Below, piece by piece: positions 17,403 through 28,178 of a DNA stretch of 64,000 nucleotides. The first letter of the stretch is position 1. Each line of letters begins with the position of its first letter. Where the stretch lies: assembly GCA_021786095.1 (NCBI GenBank), contig JAJYNX010000002.1:62001-126000 (forward strand), read 5' to 3'. A program made the translations under genes and the position numbers. The stretch is from Actinomycetes bacterium (GTDB lineage Bacteria; Actinomycetota; Acidimicrobiia; Acidimicrobiales; RAAP-2). The notes under the pieces were generated by a model. It searched no databases and had not been told where the DNA came from. It worked only from the letters and a program-made list of their open reading frames with translations.

Positions 17403-17917
17403 GCGGCGAGGTGCTCGGCGAGGTGATCGACGTCGTGGGCGGCGACTGGATCATTCGCCTGGTCGAGCGCCGCGACGTGCGCGAGCTGCTGGCGATCGAG
17501 CAGGCGCAGTTCCCCGAGCCCTGGAGTCGGGGCATGCTCCTGGACGAGATCACCAACGTCGCCACGCGCCGCTACACGGTGGCGGTGCGTGAGGGGCGAA
17601 TCCTGGGCTACCTCGGGGTGATGTTCGTGCTCGACGAGCTGCACGTCAACACACTGGGCGTGGCGCCGGGCGAGGAAGGCCGCGGGGTGGCGACCTCGCT
17701 GCTGGACGACGCCTGGGCCGACGCCGCGGCGCGCGGGATCACGCGCGCCACCCTCGAGGTGGCCGTCTCCAACGAGCGCGCCCAACGCCTCTACTGGCGC
17801 TACGGCTTCGCCCCGGTGGGGGTGCGTCGGCGCTACTACGAGCGCACCGGTGAGGACGCGCTGGTGATGTGGGCCGACCTCGCGACCCGCCTCGCGGACC
17901 GGCCGCCCGAGGCGTGA
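17399..17917 (+). CDS. rimI: Ribosomal-protein-alanine N-acetyltransferase
   Basis: The 172-residue GNAT acetyltransferase acts on N-terminal alanine, as RimI does on S18. It begins the GNAT fold near residue 20 (IRLVERRDVRELLAIEQAQFPEPWSRGMLL). The acetyl-CoA loop is APGEEGRGVATSLL (the R/Q-x-x-G-x-G/A pattern), and EVAVSNERAQRLYWRYGF supplies the C-terminal arm. A rimI between tsaB and tsaD is a conserved arrangement. Confidence 0.93.
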   Translation: MSGEVLGEVIDVVGGDWIIRLVERRDVRELLAIEQAQFPEPWSRGMLLDEITNVATRRYTVAVREGRILGYLGVMFVLDELHVNTLGVAPGEEGRGVATSLLDDAWADAAARGITRATLEVAVSNERAQRLYWRYGFAPVGVRRRYYERTGEDALVMWADLATRLADRPPEA

Positions 17918-17919
17918 CC

Positions 17920-17931
17920 TACGCTGGCTCG
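17920..17931 (+). promoter_or_regulatory. -10 element (TACGCT) predicting an internal leaderless promoter for tsaD
   Basis: TACGCT at 17920-17925 is 6 nt before the GTG at 17932 in the only non-overlapping junction of this operon. No Shine-Dalgarno sequence precedes that GTG, and the protein N-terminus fits the family from there. Confidence 0.5.
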
Positions 17932-18936
17932 GTGGGCGTGGTACTGGGGATCGAGACGAGCTGCGACGAGACCGCCGCCGCCGTGGTGGACGAGAACTAC
18001 CGCGTGGTCGCCTCGCGCATCGAGTCCTCGATCGACGAGCACCGCGACTTCGGCGGTGTCGTGCCCGAGCTGGCCGGTCGCGCGCACGTCACCCACCTGC
18101 CGGGCGTGGTCGCCGGAGCCCTGGCCGACGCCGGGCTCGACCCCCACCGCCCGTCGATCGACGCGATCGCGGTGACCAGCGGACCCGGCCTGGTGGGCTC
18201 GCTGCTGGTGGGGCTGTCCGCGGCCAAGGCCTACGCCCTCGCCTGGGAGGTGCCGGTCGTGGGGGTCAACCACCTGGAGGGGCACCTGTTCGCGCCGCTG
18301 CTCGAGCACCCCGACCTGGCCTGGCCGGTGCTGACCCTGCTGGTCTCGGGGGGGCACACCGCACTGGTCGTCGTCGAGGGTCCGGGCCGCTACGAGGTGT
18401 TGGGCGAGACCATCGACGACGCCGCCGGCGAGGCCTTCGACAAGGTGGCGCGCTGGCTGGGCCTCGGCTACCCCGGGGGGCCGGTGATCGACGCGCTGGC
18501 CGCGACCGGTGACCCCGCGGCCCTGCGGCTCCCGGCGTCGATGACCGGACCCGGCTTCGACCTCTCCTTCTCCGGGCTGAAGACCGCGGTGGTGCGCGCG
18601 CGCGGCGTGGCCGACCTGGCCCCCGCCGACGTCGCGGCGGCCTTCCAGGCGGCCGTGAACGAGCAGCTGGTGCGCAAGCTGCGCGCCGCGCTCGAGTCCC
18701 GCCCCGCCGCCGGCGTGGCCCTGGCCGGTGGGGTGGCCGCGAACTCGGCGCTGCGCGCGCGAGTGCGCGATCTGGCCGAGGAGTTCGGCGTGGCCCTGCA
18801 CCTGCCGAGTGCGCTGCTGTGCACCGACAACGCCGCCATGATCGCCGCCGCCGGGCGTTACCGGCTGGCCCACGACGGAGCCAGCGAGCCGTCGTTGGGG
18901 GCTCGGCCGAACTGGACGCTCCAGGAGCTGACGTGA
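17932..18936 (+). CDS. tsaD: tRNA N6-adenosine threonylcarbamoyltransferase TsaD
   Basis: TsaD transfers the threonylcarbamoyl group to A37 of tRNA. The 334-residue protein starts VGVVLGIETSCDETAAAVV. It has the metal-binding HxxxH as HVTHLPG near residue 50-54, VTSGPGLVGSLLVG, the motif HLEGHL, the nucleotide loop LVSGGHT, and GGVAANSALR and TDNAAMIAAAG near the end. The GTG at 17932 is chosen because it fits both the family N-terminus and the leaderless promoter. Confidence 0.96.
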   Translation: MGVVLGIETSCDETAAAVVDENYRVVASRIESSIDEHRDFGGVVPELAGRAHVTHLPGVVAGALADAGLDPHRPSIDAIAVTSGPGLVGSLLVGLSAAKAYALAWEVPVVGVNHLEGHLFAPLLEHPDLAWPVLTLLVSGGHTALVVVEGPGRYEVLGETIDDAAGEAFDKVARWLGLGYPGGPVIDALAATGDPAALRLPASMTGPGFDLSFSGLKTAVVRARGVADLAPADVAAAFQAAVNEQLVRKLRAALESRPAAGVALAGGVAANSALRARVRDLAEEFGVALHLPSALLCTDNAAMIAAAGRYRLAHDGASEPSLGARPNWTLQELT

Positions 18937-19571
18937 GTGACGCCGTGCCGAGCGCGCGCCACCCGCTCTGGGAGCCGCTGCACCTGTCCCAGTGCGACCC
19001 CGATCCGGTGGTGCAGTTCCGGCGCTGGTTCGACGAGGCCGCCCCGGTGATGGCCGAGCGCGAGGCGATCGCCCTGGTGACCGCCACGCCCGACGGGCGT
19101 CCGAGCGCGCGCATGGTGCTCCTGCGCCACGTGGACGACGACTCATTCGGGTGGTACACCAACTACGAGTCGCGCAAGGGCGTCGAGCTGGCGGCCAACC
19201 CCGTCGCCGCCCTCCTCTGGTACTGCGAGGCCCGGGGGCGCCAGGTGCGCATCGAGGGCGACGTCGCCCTGGCGCCGCCGGCCGCGTCGGACGCCTACTT
19301 CGCCCAGCGGCCGCGCGGCTCGCGCCTCGGGGCCCACGCCAGCCACCAGAGCGCGCCGCTGGCGTCGCGCGACGAGCTCGACGCGCGCGTCGCCGAGGTG
19401 ACGCGCGCCTTCGAGGGCCGCGAGGTCCCGCGACCCCCCTACTGGGGTGGCTACCGGCTCACGCCCACGCGCGTGGAGTTCTGGCAGCATCGCGAGAGCC
19501 GCCTGCACGACCGGATCCTCTACGAGCGTGATCCGGCGGGCGGGTGGCGGCGCACGCGCCTGGCTCCCTGA
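18933..19571 (+). CDS. pdxH: Pyridoxamine 5'-phosphate oxidase
   Basis: This FMN enzyme oxidises PNP or PMP to PLP. The 212-residue protein has the FMN-binding block RPSARMVLLRHVDDDSFGWYTNYESRKG, QVRIEGDV, the SRLGAHASHQSAPL segment, and the C-terminal signature YWGGYRLTPTRVEFWQHRESRLHDRILY. The GTG start overlaps the tsaD stop. Co-location with the PLP enzyme Alr a few genes upstream is notable but may be chance. Confidence 0.95.
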   Translation: MSDAVPSARHPLWEPLHLSQCDPDPVVQFRRWFDEAAPVMAEREAIALVTATPDGRPSARMVLLRHVDDDSFGWYTNYESRKGVELAANPVAALLWYCEARGRQVRIEGDVALAPPAASDAYFAQRPRGSRLGAHASHQSAPLASRDELDARVAEVTRAFEGREVPRPPYWGGYRLTPTRVEFWQHRESRLHDRILYERDPAGGWRRTRLAP

Positions 19572-19649
19572 GTCGCCGGCGAGCGACGGTCTCGCACGAG
19601 TCCTGACGCGGGCCGCCGGGTGGATCGCCGGGCGGGCCGTCGGGTGTGG

Positions 19650-20903
19650 TCAGGTCGCGCCGCTCGCGGCTTCGAGGGAGTGGGCGCGACGGCTGGCGCG
19701 CAGCGCCAGCGGTCCCAGGATCAGGGTGCTCGCCGTGGCGGCGACCCCGCCGATCTGAAAGACGGTGCGCGGGGCGACCAGCACGAGGATGGCTCCGCCA
19801 GCGGCCATCGAGGAGATCTCGGCGCCGGAGATGGCCGCGTTGAGCGTGGCGAACACGCGTCCGCGCAGGTGGTCGGGCGTGCGCAGCGTGAAGAGCGTCA
19901 TCGCGGCGACGTTGGCCACCCCGACGGCCGCCCCGGCGAGGAGCAGCAGCGGGTAGACGAGCCGGACGCGCGTCACCAGGCCCACCGCGCCGATGGCGAC
20001 GCCGACGACGACCACCGCGACGCTGAGCGAGGTGGCGAGGCTCATCGGGCCCTGGCGCAGCCGTCCCGCTCCCAGTGCCCCGGCGACCGAGCCCAGCCCG
20101 AAGGACGTGCCGACCAGCCCGTAGGCGAGCGCGGAGCCGTGCAGGGTCCTTGTGATGAAGAAGACCTCGGCGACGTTGATCATCCCGATGGCCAGCATGA
20201 ACACGACGATGTTCGCGAGCAGCGGGCGCAGGACGTCGTCGCGCCACACGTGGGTGACGCCGCCCATCGGCCCCCCCGAGGCGGCGTGGGCGAGGGTGAT
20301 CGCGGGCGAGGGCCGCCGATCGTGGCGCACGAGCGTCGTGAGCGCGCCGGCCAGCGCGAAGCTGGCCGCGTCGAGATAGAGCGGCCAGGACTGGCCGGCC
20401 ACCCCCACCAGGAGCCCCCCGATCGCCGGGCCCGCCACGTTGGCCACCCCCTGGACCGCCTGCATCAGGCCCTGGACGCGCGCGACGTTCGCGTCGCCCA
20501 CCACCGCGGGTAGGAGCGCCCCGTAGCCGGGCATGGAGAAGGCGACCGCGACGCTGAGCAGCCCCATCAACCCGATCGTGGCCGCGAGGCCGTGCCAGTA
20601 GCCCAGGCCGACGCAGACCACCCCCTCGACGAAGCCCAGCGCGCTGAGCAGGGGCTTCGCGCGCACCCGGTCGACCACGTGGCCGGCCAGCGGGGCCAGG
20701 AGCACCAGGGGCAGCGACCCCGCGACGGCCAGGGCCGCGATCGCCCAGGAGTGGCCCCGGGGGGCCACGCGAAGGAACAGCGCCACGATCGCGACGCTGT
20801 CGCCGAGGAACGATCCGCCGCGCAGCAGCGCGAGCAGCGTCACGTCGTGGCGCTGGGAGCGCGAGTAGCCAGCGCGCGGCTCGGGCGGATCGCGGGGCGC
20901 CAC
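19650..20903 (-). CDS. MFS transporter (MFS_3 / EntS-like exporter)
   Basis: The 417-residue membrane protein has about 12 predicted helices and MFS landmarks: [17 protein letters not shown] at the start, [18 protein letters not shown] (the loop 2-3 motif G-x-x-x-D-R), and [16 protein letters not shown] near the end. It resembles the enterobactin-exporter/macrolide-efflux branch. GTG at 20903 is chosen; TAGGCT (complement of 20911-20916) lies 7 nt upstream, so it may be leaderless or nearly so. It is divergent from groES and convergent with pdxH. The substrate is unknown. Confidence 0.85.
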   Translation of the reverse strand: MAPRDPPEPRAGYSRSQRHDVTLLALLRGGSFLGDSVAIVALFLRVAPRGHSWAIAALAVAGSLPLVLLAPLAGHVVDRVRAKPLLSALGFVEGVVCVGLGYWHGLAATIGLMGLLSVAVAFSMPGYGALLPAVVGDANVARVQGLMQAVQGVANVAGPAIGGLLVGVAGQSWPLYLDAASFALAGALTTLVRHDRRPSPAITLAHAASGGPMGGVTHVWRDDVLRPLLANIVVFMLAIGMINVAEVFFITRTLHGSALAYGLVGTSFGLGSVAGALGAGRLRQGPMSLATSLSVAVVVVGVAIGAVGLVTRVRLVYPLLLLAGAAVGVANVAAMTLFTLRTPDHLRGRVFATLNAAISGAEISSMAAGGAILVLVAPRTVFQIGGVAATASTLILGPLALRASRRAHSLEAASGAT

Positions 20904-20936
20904 GACGCCGAGCCTACGGGGCCGTGGGGACTCGTG

Positions 20937-20991
20937 TTGGCACTCGCCGGAGGTGTCTGCTAAATTGGCAGTCACAAGTTTCGAGTGCCAA
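20937..20991 (+). promoter_or_regulatory. groESL promoter with CIRCE operator and an extra half-site
   Basis: A CIRCE-type inverted repeat lies at 20965-20991: TTGGCAGTC, a 9-nt spacer, then GAGTGCCAA. This is the binding site of the HrcA heat-shock repressor. An additional half-site TTGGCACTC at 20937-20945 provides the -35 (TTGGCA), with TAAATT at 20961-20966 as the -10 (18-nt spacer). The repressor site therefore covers the transcription start. AGGAGG at 20995-21000 is the groES ribosome-binding site. Confidence 0.85.
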
Positions 20992-21009
20992 TCCAGGAGG
21001 CAAGACATC

Positions 21010-21303
21010 ATGAAGCTGCACCCCCTCGAGGACCGCATCGTGGTCCGTCCCAACACCGCCGAGGCGACGACCGCCTCGGGTCTGGTGATCCCCGACACCG
21101 CCAAGGAGAAGCCCCAGCAGGGCGAGGTCCTGGCGACCGGCCCGGGCCGGCGTACCGAGACCTCGGGCGAGCTGATCCCCACCGGCGTGAGCGTCGGTGA
21201 CACGGTCGTCTACTCCAAGTACGGCGGCACCGAGATCACCGTCGACGGTGAGGACCTGCTGATCCTGTCGAGCCGTGACGTGCTCGCCACGATCACCAAG
21301 TAG
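21010..21303 (+). CDS. groES: Co-chaperonin GroES (Hsp10)
   Basis: The 97-residue GroES caps the GroEL chamber. It reads [20 protein letters not shown] and has the mobile-loop region [21 protein letters not shown] and the end [14 protein letters not shown]. An ATG at 21010 follows AGGAGG by 9 nt. It is the first gene of a two-gene operon under a CIRCE operator. Confidence 0.97.
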   Translation: MKLHPLEDRIVVRPNTAEATTASGLVIPDTAKEKPQQGEVLATGPGRRTETSGELIPTGVSVGDTVVYSKYGGTEITVDGEDLLILSSRDVLATITK

Positions 21304-22947
<1,644 letters not shown>

Positions 22948-22964
22948 TCACCCGTTGACGAGTG

Positions 22965-22996
22965 CGACGGCCGGGCCCTTCGGGGCCCGGCCGTCG
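22965..22996 (+). terminator. Strong hairpin terminator after groEL
   Basis: A perfect 14-bp stem (CGACGGCCGGGCCC and its complement) closed by a TTCG tetraloop lies 17 bp past the groEL stop. There is no T-tract, as is usual for high-GC actinobacterial terminators. Confidence 0.85.
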
Positions 22997-23090
22997 TGCT
23001 ATGGGCGTGTGTCGTCACGGCGTACTCGACGTCGCCGGGCGGTGGCTGACTCACGTTGAGGAATGGTTGCGAGTACGTTCTTAAACGCAA

Positions 23091-23100
23091 TTTTCGAAAA
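23091..23100. promoter_or_regulatory. 10-bp palindrome upstream of the TetR gene
   Basis: TTTTCGAAAA is a perfect palindrome in an AT-richer patch between groEL and the TetR-family gene, about 58 bp before its ATG. It is a candidate autoregulatory operator; no clear -10/-35 pair could be fixed. Confidence 0.35.
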
Positions 23101-23158
23101 CTCTCGCTGAGTCTTTCTGAAGTACGGTGGCTCATCGTCGTACTGGTTGGGGGGATCG

Positions 23159-23758
23159 ATGGCCCGCAGGGACTCGAAGGTCAAGCAGCACATCCTGGTC
23201 ACGACGGTGGCGATGATCGGCGAGTCCGGTCCGGCCAAGGTGCACGTCGCCGACGTGGCCCGGCGCGCCAGCGTGGGCATCCCGACGATCTACTACCACT
23301 TCGAGTCGCGCGCGAAGCTGATCGCCGAGGCCCAGTCCGTGCGCTACGAGGAGACCATCCGCCCCGTGCGCGAGCTGATGGACGAGATCGAGGTCGCGCT
23401 CACCGACGAGGACGAGGACGGCTTCTGGGAGGCCGTGGACCGGTACGTGGCCCTCGTGTGGACGCCCAGCCAGGTGCACGGCAAGTACGAGGTGGGCACG
23501 CTGCTTCTGGACGGGTCCCTCGACGCGGACGTGCGCGATGCGCTGTTCGGCGCGATGGACCGTCAGTACCGCCGTTGGCTCGACGTGGTCGTCGCGGCCC
23601 AGGCTCGCGGTTGGTTCACCCCGCGCGTGGACGGCGAGGCCCTCACGTCGCTCTTCTGGTCCGCCTCGGTGGGCCAGATCCTGGCCACGAACTCGGCGTA
23701 CAAGACGCTGACGCCCGAGGTGATGGTCGATCTCTTCCGCGACATCGTGCGGGCCTGA
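23159..23758 (+). CDS. TetR family transcriptional regulator
   Basis: The 199-residue protein has an N-terminal TetR helix-turn-helix (ARRASVGIPTIYYHFESRAKLIAEA at about residues 38-62) and a helical ligand-binding domain. The ATG at 23159 follows GGTTGGGGGGATCG. It stands alone between the groEL terminator and the convergent nrtR gene, so its target is not obvious; the palindrome upstream suggests autoregulation. The ligand is unknown. Confidence 0.9.
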   Translation: MARRDSKVKQHILVTTVAMIGESGPAKVHVADVARRASVGIPTIYYHFESRAKLIAEAQSVRYEETIRPVRELMDEIEVALTDEDEDGFWEAVDRYVALVWTPSQVHGKYEVGTLLLDGSLDADVRDALFGAMDRQYRRWLDVVVAAQARGWFTPRVDGEALTSLFWSASVGQILATNSAYKTLTPEVMVDLFRDIVRA

Positions 23759-23785
23759 TTGGCGCGGTGCACTGGCCCGCGACGG

Positions 23786-24532
23786 TTAGGACCCCTCGCC
23801 CTCCGGTGGGCGGAACGCGGCGAAGGGATTCGAGACGACGAGACGGCGGTCGACGAAGCGGTAGCGCGTGGCTGGCCGGCCGCCCGCGCGGGTGGGCGGT
23901 GCGGTGGTGCCGGTCGCCTCGATCAGTCGCCGGCGCAGGAGAACCCGCTGGAGATTGGTGGCCGCGACGGGGTGGCCGAGGCAGGCGACGTAGATCGCTC
24001 GCAGCTGCGCGATCGTGAACTCGTCGGGCGCGAGGGCGTAGCCGACGTTGGTGTAGGTGAGGGTGGCGCGCAGCCGCTCACGCGCCGACTCCACGATCGA
24101 CGCGTGGTCGAAGGCCATGACCGGCAGGTCGTCGACGCGGTGCCAGGCCGTGTCGTCGGGTACCCGCGGGTGGCGATCGGTCGCGACGAGCACGAGGTAG
24201 GCGGTGGCGATGGCACGCCCGCGCGGGTCGCGGTCCTCGTCGCTGCGGGTCTCGAGCTGGACCAGATAGGCGACGTCGGCGAGGTCGACCTTGTGGGCCA
24301 GGTGACGGCTGAGTGACGTCCCCAGCCGTTCGTGCTGGCCGAGGAGCCCCCCGGGCAACGCCCACGCGCCAGCGAACGGATCGCGGGCGCGCCGCCAGGC
24401 CAGCACGTGCAGGGCGCCGTCGCGGACCTGGAAGACCACCGCCAGGGCCTCGTGGAGGTAGTGGGAGGAGCGCGCGAGACCCTCGTGCGCCCCGGCCTCG
24501 GAACCGCCCGTCGCACGATCGCTGGTCGCCAC
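23786..24532 (-). CDS. nrtR: NrtR, Nudix-related transcriptional regulator of NAD synthesis
   Basis: The 248-residue protein combines an N-terminal Nudix-like domain ([32 protein letters not shown] at about residues 52-83) with a C-terminal winged helix ([33 protein letters not shown]). The Nudix box is degenerate: GX5EX7REUXEEXGU is not met, because H-L-A-H-K replaces R-E-L-x-E-E. That is what is seen in NrtR proteins that sense ADP-ribose derivatives rather than hydrolyse them. It is divergent from nadA-nadB-nadC, the usual regulon, with an operator-like repeat between. It has a GTG start with TACTCT 6 nt upstream (leaderless). Confidence 0.9.
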   Translation of the reverse strand: MATSDRATGGSEAGAHEGLARSSHYLHEALAVVFQVRDGALHVLAWRRARDPFAGAWALPGGLLGQHERLGTSLSRHLAHKVDLADVAYLVQLETRSDEDRDPRGRAIATAYLVLVATDRHPRVPDDTAWHRVDDLPVMAFDHASIVESARERLRATLTYTNVGYALAPDEFTIAQLRAIYVACLGHPVAATNLQRVLLRRRLIEATGTTAPPTRAGGRPATRYRFVDRRLVVSNPFAAFRPPEGEGS

Positions 24533-24544
24533 CGCCTCAGAGTA
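24533..24544 (-). promoter_or_regulatory. -10 element (TACTCT) predicting a leaderless nrtR mRNA
   Basis: On the minus strand TACTCT (complement of 24539-24544) is 6 nt before the GTG start at 24532. The NrtR-type repeat at 24558-24580 lies just upstream at the -35 position, consistent with autoregulation. Confidence 0.6.
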
Positions 24545-24557
24545 CCGGAGGTGCTAT

Positions 24558-24580
24558 GTTTTCGACTACAAGGCGAAAAC
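24558..24580. promoter_or_regulatory. Probable NrtR operator between nrtR and nadABC
   Basis: The inverted repeat GTTTTCG (24558-24564), 9-nt spacer, CGAAAAC (24574-24580) sits between the divergent genes. It overlaps the likely nadA -10 (TATGTT, 24555-24560), so a bound regulator would block nadABC. The identity as an NrtR site is inferred from context; I did not compare it with a motif database. Confidence 0.7.
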
Positions 24581-24623
24581 CGGGTCCGCGTCGGCGGGCG
24601 GGGTTCGCGCGCGGGAGGTTCGC

Positions 24624-25658
24624 ATGGCCACGACCGGTGACACCACGACCACGATCGACGCCCACGACGGCGGCACGACGGCCGACGGCGAGGCGGGCGG
24701 CGAGGAGTGGGCCGCCGAGGTGCGCCGATGGGCCACGCGACGCGACGCGATCATCCTCGCCCACAACTACCAGCGTCCCGAGATCCAGGACGTCGCCGAC
24801 GCGGTGGGCGACTCGCTGGCTCTGTCGCGCCTGGCCGCCGCGAGCGACGCCGCCACCATCGTGTTCGCGGGTGTGGCCTTCATGGCCGAGACCGCCAAGA
24901 TCCTCGCCCCCGATCGCACGGTGCTGCTCCCCGAGCCGCGCGCGGGCTGCTCGCTGGCCGACAGCGTCACCGCCGACCAGGTGCGGGCGTGGAAGGCCCA
25001 GCACCCCGGCGCGGTGGTGGTGGCCTACGTGAACACCAGCGTCGAGGTCAAGGCCGAGGCGGACCTCTGCTGCACCTCGGCCAACGCGGTGGAGATCGTG
25101 GCCAGCGTGGCCGAGGAGCGCGAGGTTCTCTTCCTGCCCGATCAGTTCCTGGGCGCGCACGTCCAGCGTCGCACCGGGCGCGACAACATCCACGTGTGGC
25201 TGGGCGAGTGTCACGTGCACGCCGAGATCACCCCCCAGGATCTGCGCGAGCGAGTCGCCGACGCTCCCGCGGCCGAACTCTTCATCCACCCCGAGTGCGG
25301 GTGCACCACGACCGCGCTGTGGATGGTCGGCCGGGGGGAGCTCCCCGCGCAGCGCACCCGCGTGCTCTCGACGGGGGGCATGCTCGAGGCGGCGCGCACC
25401 ACCAGGGCGCGTGAGGTGCTGGTGGCCACCGAGACCGGGATGCTGCACCAGTTGCGACGTGCGAACCCGGCGGTGCGCTTCGAGCCCGTCAACCCGGCGG
25501 CGCAGTGCCCCTACATGCAGATGACCACGCCGGCGGTGCTGTTGCGCAGCCTGCGCGAGGGGACTCATGAGGTCCACGTCGATCCCGAGGTGGCGCGCCG
25601 CGCGCGCGCCTCGGTGGAGGCGATGATCGCGGTGGGCGCGCCGGCGGGGGGTGAGTGA
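24624..25658 (+). CDS. nadA: Quinolinate synthase A
   Basis: NadA condenses iminoaspartate with dihydroxyacetone phosphate to give quinolinate, using a 4Fe-4S cluster. The 344-residue protein has [41 protein letters not shown] and cluster cysteines in RAGCSLADS (Cys109), HPECGC and [20 protein letters not shown] precedes the ATG at 24624. The first 30 residues (threonine-rich and acidic) are not conserved in the family. It is the first gene of nadABC. Confidence 0.96.
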   Translation: MATTGDTTTTIDAHDGGTTADGEAGGEEWAAEVRRWATRRDAIILAHNYQRPEIQDVADAVGDSLALSRLAAASDAATIVFAGVAFMAETAKILAPDRTVLLPEPRAGCSLADSVTADQVRAWKAQHPGAVVVAYVNTSVEVKAEADLCCTSANAVEIVASVAEEREVLFLPDQFLGAHVQRRTGRDNIHVWLGECHVHAEITPQDLRERVADAPAAELFIHPECGCTTTALWMVGRGELPAQRTRVLSTGGMLEAARTTRAREVLVATETGMLHQLRRANPAVRFEPVNPAAQCPYMQMTTPAVLLRSLREGTHEVHVDPEVARRARASVEAMIAVGAPAGGE

Positions 25659-27292
25659 TCGTGTCGCGGCTGCGCCACCTGCCGGCGACGGCGACGTCGT
25701 GGACGAGCGAGGCTGACGTGGTCGTCGTGGGCGCGGGCGCGGCGGGCCTCAGCGCGGCCCTGGCGGCCGGGCTCGCGCGGCGCCGAGTCCTGGTGCTGGT
25801 CAAGGGTGGTCTGGTCAGTGGGTCGACGCCCCTGGCCCAGGGGGGCCTGGCGGCGGTGAGCCTGGCCGAGGACTCGGTGGACGCGCACGTGGCCGACACG
25901 GTGGTCGCCGGCGCGGGACTGACCAACGAGACCGTGGCGCGCGAGGTGGTGGGCGCCGCCCCCGACGCCTTGCGCCGACTGCGCGAGTGGGGCGCTCACT
26001 TCGACGACGGACCACCCGGTCTCGAGGGGGGCCACTCGTTCCGGCGCATCACGCACGCCGGTGGCGACGCCTCGGGGGCCGAGGTGCACCGCACGCTGCG
26101 CGTCGCGCTGGAGCGCGCGCGCGTCGAGGTGTGGCGCGACACCGTCGCGCTCGACGCGCTGGTCGACGACGACGGACGGGTCGTGGGGCTCCTCGCGGGC
26201 CGAGTGGCGCGCAGTGCCGAGGGCGCGCCGGTGGGTGCGCTCGAGGTGGGGACGATCCGCGCGCGCGCCGTGGTGCTCGCGACCGGCGGTCTCGGGCAGG
26301 TCTACGACACGACCACCAACCCCTTCGACGTGACCGGCGACGGTCTGGCGCTGGCGGCGCGCGCCGGAGCGGCGCTCACCCACGTGGAGTTCGTCCAGTT
26401 CCACCCCACCGTCGTGTACCAGACGGGGCGCCGCGGCGTGGCGCCCCTGGTGACCGAGGCCCTACGCGGCGCCGGGGCGGTGATCGTCGACGTGCACGGG
26501 GACGCGGTGATGGCCGGTCGCCACCCGCGCGCCGACCTGGCGCCGCGCGACGTGGTGGCCGTCGAGATGCGCCGCCGGATGGGCGAGGGCGACGGACCGT
26601 CCACGCACCTGTGGCTCGACGCGACCCGCGTGGGGGCGAGCCGTCTCGCGCGCGAGTTCCCCACGGTGAGCGCCGCCTGCCGGGCGATCGGGATCGATCC
26701 GGCGACCGAGCCCATCCCGGTGGCCCCGGGCGCGCACTACGCCTGCGGCGGGGTGCGGGCCACGCTGGACGGCGCGACGACGGTTCCGGGGCTCTACGCG
26801 GTCGGGGAGGTGGCCGCGACGGGTCTGCACGGGGCGAATCGCCTGGCCTCGAACTCGCTCACCGAGGCGCTGATCACGGGACGGCGCCTCGGTGAGTGGC
26901 TGGGCTCGGGCGACGCCGTCGCCGAGCGCCCCGGACCGGGTGCGCCGCCCGCGCCGGGGCGCGGCGTCGATCCCCGGGCGCGCGCGCCGCTGACGCGCGC
27001 CATGTCGGCCCACGCCGGGGTGCTGCGCGAGCGCACCGGACTCGAGAGCCTGAGCGAGGATCTGGACCGGCTCGGGGTCGCGGGGCCGGGTCCCCTCGAC
27101 CTGGCCACGGTGGAGGCCACCAACCTGCACGCCGTGGCGACACTCGTCGCGCGCGCCGCCCTGGTGCGCGAGGAGAGCCGCGGGTGCCACCGCCGCCGCG
27201 ACTGCCCCGAGCCGCGCGCCGCGTGGGAGCGGCCGGTGGTGCTGCGCACGTCGCGCGACGCGCGCGAGGTGGGAGTGGAGGCGAGTCCGTGA
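25655..27292 (+). CDS. nadB: L-aspartate oxidase
   Basis: NadB oxidises L-aspartate to iminoaspartate with FAD. The 545-residue protein has the FAD motif [14 protein letters not shown] near residues 26-39, [13 protein letters not shown], the [13 protein letters not shown] segment, the active-site [13 protein letters not shown] and [16 protein letters not shown] at 25655 overlaps the nadA stop. A second GTG at 25661 is equally possible. Confidence 0.95.
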   Translation: MIVSRLRHLPATATSWTSEADVVVVGAGAAGLSAALAAGLARRRVLVLVKGGLVSGSTPLAQGGLAAVSLAEDSVDAHVADTVVAGAGLTNETVAREVVGAAPDALRRLREWGAHFDDGPPGLEGGHSFRRITHAGGDASGAEVHRTLRVALERARVEVWRDTVALDALVDDDGRVVGLLAGRVARSAEGAPVGALEVGTIRARAVVLATGGLGQVYDTTTNPFDVTGDGLALAARAGAALTHVEFVQFHPTVVYQTGRRGVAPLVTEALRGAGAVIVDVHGDAVMAGRHPRADLAPRDVVAVEMRRRMGEGDGPSTHLWLDATRVGASRLAREFPTVSAACRAIGIDPATEPIPVAPGAHYACGGVRATLDGATTVPGLYAVGEVAATGLHGANRLASNSLTEALITGRRLGEWLGSGDAVAERPGPGAPPAPGRGVDPRARAPLTRAMSAHAGVLRERTGLESLSEDLDRLGVAGPGPLDLATVEATNLHAVATLVARAALVREESRGCHRRRDCPEPRAAWERPVVLRTSRDAREVGVEASP

Positions 27293-28176
27293 GCGCGCCC
27301 GCGCGGGTGCGCGACGCCCTGGAGGCGGCGGGCCTGGACGTCGACGGGGTTGCCGACCTGGTCGCGCGGGCTCTGGCCGAGGACCTGCGCGACGGGCCCG
27401 ACGTCACGACCGAGGCGACGGTGGCGGCCACGGCGATCGCGACCGGTGACGTGGTCGCGCGCGCGCGCGGCGTCGTGGCGGGGGTGGCGGTCGCGCGGGC
27501 GGTCCTCGACGCCGTGGCCTTTCCCCCGGACGGGGTCACCGTCGTGCGCGACGACGGCGAGCGGGTCGAGCCGGGTGACGTCGTGGTGACGCTGCGCGGT
27601 CCGCTGCGCCCGCTGCTGGTCGCCGAGCGCACCCTGCTCAACGTCCTGACACATCTCTCGGGTGTCGCGACGGCGACGCGCGCGTGGGTGGACGCACTCG
27701 CCGGGACGGGCTGCGTGGTGCGCGACACCCGCAAGACCCTGCCGGGACTGCGCGACCTCGAGAAGTACGCGGTGCGCTGTGGCGGGGGGCGCAACCACCG
27801 GCGCAGCCTCGGCGACGCCGCGCTGATCAAGGACAATCACGTCGCCGCCGCGGGCGGCGTGGCGGCGGCGGTGCGCGCGGTGCTCGAGCGGGCACCCGAC
27901 GTGGTGGTCGAGGTCGAGTGCGACACGCTGGATCAGGTGCGCGAGGCCCTGGGCGCGGGGGCCCGCCTGGTGCTGCTCGACAACATGGACCTCGACCAGC
28001 TGCGCGCGGCGGTGGCGCTCGCGCGCCGCGGGCCCGCCGTCGTGCTCGAGGCGAGCGGGGGGCTGACGCTCGCCGGCGCGCGGGCGGTGGCCGAGACGGG
28101 CGTCGACTTCGTGGCGGTCGGGGCGCTCACCCACTCCAGCCCGGCGCTGGACCTGGGGCTGGACCTGCGCGCGTGA
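27289..28176 (+). CDS. nadC: Nicotinate-nucleotide pyrophosphorylase (carboxylating)
   Basis: NadC converts quinolinate and PRPP to nicotinate mononucleotide. The 295-residue protein has ALAEDLRDGPDVTTEATV, the active-site block RTLLNVLTHLSGVATATRAWV, DTRKTLPGLRDLEKYAVRCGGGRNHRRSLGDAALIKDNH, VEVECD and LEASGGL. The GTG start is coupled to nadB by a 4-bp overlap. It is convergent with thiE, only 2 bp apart. Confidence 0.96.
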   Translation: MSAPARVRDALEAAGLDVDGVADLVARALAEDLRDGPDVTTEATVAATAIATGDVVARARGVVAGVAVARAVLDAVAFPPDGVTVVRDDGERVEPGDVVVTLRGPLRPLLVAERTLLNVLTHLSGVATATRAWVDALAGTGCVVRDTRKTLPGLRDLEKYAVRCGGGRNHRRSLGDAALIKDNHVAAAGGVAAAVRAVLERAPDVVVEVECDTLDQVREALGAGARLVLLDNMDLDQLRAAVALARRGPAVVLEASGGLTLAGARAVAETGVDFVAVGALTHSSPALDLGLDLRA

Positions 28177-28178
28177 GA

